A stretch of DNA of 64,000 bases, taken from Streptomyces viridochromogenes DSM 40736. GTDB lineage: Bacteria > Actinomycetota > Actinomycetes > Streptomycetales > Streptomycetaceae. This document shows, in pieces, positions 63,936 to 64,000 of the stretch. The notes beneath the pieces were generated by a model, which saw only the letters and a list, made by a program, of their open reading frames with translations, ran no database searches and was not told where the DNA came from. The translations under genes were made by a program, and so were the position numbers. Where the stretch lies: contig NZ_GG657757.1 in the NCBI RefSeq assembly GCF_000158955.1, positions 1,239,577-1,303,576 on the forward strand, given 5' to 3'. Numbering within the stretch: the first letter of the stretch is position 1; each line of letters opens with the position of its first letter.

Positions 63936-64000
63936 CGTGCGTCTCCTTCGTCGCCGCGGCGCGATAGGCAAAGGCGGGCGGGGTGTCGCCGAAGTCCAGC
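63922..64000 (-). CDS. Possible C-terminus of an upstream gene (partial)
   Basis: An open minus-strand frame enters at the right edge and reads LDFGDTPPAFAYRAAATKET before stopping at 63922, 14 bases inside the amidase start. It has the codon bias of a real gene and an overlap typical of operons. The family cannot be recognised from 25 residues. Confidence 0.4.
   Translation of the reverse strand, partial: LDFGDTPPAFAYRAAATKETHDAAQ

Overview
The window is high-GC actinobacterial DNA and reads as a Streptomyces chromosome arm-proximal core segment. The signs are GTG/TTG starts, GC-biased codons, very rare TTA codons, WhiJ/DUF397/anti-sigma ATPase trios, PP2C (SpoIIE-type) phosphatases, MurT/GatD and Streptomyces-type intergenic repeats. 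The order ligase - aldehyde dehydrogenase - murT/gatD - pfk - ddaH/rocD - tap - urease - bioFBAD resembles, from memory and not checked, the SCO1200-SCO1250 part of S. coelicolor. No prophage, IS element, CRISPR array, tRNA or rRNA was seen.

Layout. 1-5.4 kb: ROK regulator (cut by the edge), DUF5519 protein, methyltransferase-NUDIX fusion, frameshifted secreted phosphodiester glycosidase, small membrane protein, Tat-exported glycerophosphodiesterase-like enzyme. 5.6-8.9 kb: three-gene operon of a quinone-oxidoreductase-like enzyme and two acyl-CoA dehydrogenases. 8.9-14.3 kb: XRE-cupin regulator divergent from a CPFC flavin oxidoreductase, LigB-type DNA ligase overlapping a NUDIX gene, succinic-semialdehyde dehydrogenase, DUF6213. 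14.3-15.75 kb: two decayed genes, TenA-like and cytochrome P450. 15.8-18.4 kb: acyl-CoA dehydrogenase divergent from a TetR gene over clear inverted repeats, then peptide deformylase. 18.6-21.8 kb: murT-gatD (lipid II amidation) and a frameshifted phosphofructokinase.

22-27.3 kb: CtaG-like protein, small membrane protein, and a LytTR regulator - small membrane protein - sodium/solute symporter - LytS-type kinase operon. 27.4-30.1 kb: Lrp regulator, a DDAH-family enzyme with arginine-dihydrolase-like features, and ornithine aminotransferase (frameshifted); together they look like arginine-to-glutamate-semialdehyde catabolism. 30.2-34 kb: two PAS/PP2C phosphatases. 34-38.3 kb: RpiB-like isomerase, PlsC acyltransferase, epimerase, Tap-like secreted peptidase. 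38.4-43 kb: complete urease operon ureABCFGD on the minus strand, preceded by a TetR gene.

43.9-47.4 kb: membrane protein, orphan Phd antitoxin, a ClpP paralogue whose nucleophile position reads Ala, and an NlpC/P60 hydrolase under a c-di-AMP (ydaO) riboswitch. 47.5-49.9 kb: DUF6328 and a WhiJ-like trio whose regulator carries a TTA (bldA) codon. 49.9-54.4 kb: biotin genes bioF divergent from bioBAD. 54.5-64 kb: frameshifted class A beta-lactamase with a TTA codon, methyltransferase, Fic-like toxin/antitoxin pair, MacB-like ABC exporter, LLM oxidoreductase, GNAT, TetR, amidase.

Four otherwise intact genes (glycosidase, pfk, rocD, bla) each carry a single small indel. Because pfk is central metabolism, sequencing or assembly error is a serious alternative to true mutation.
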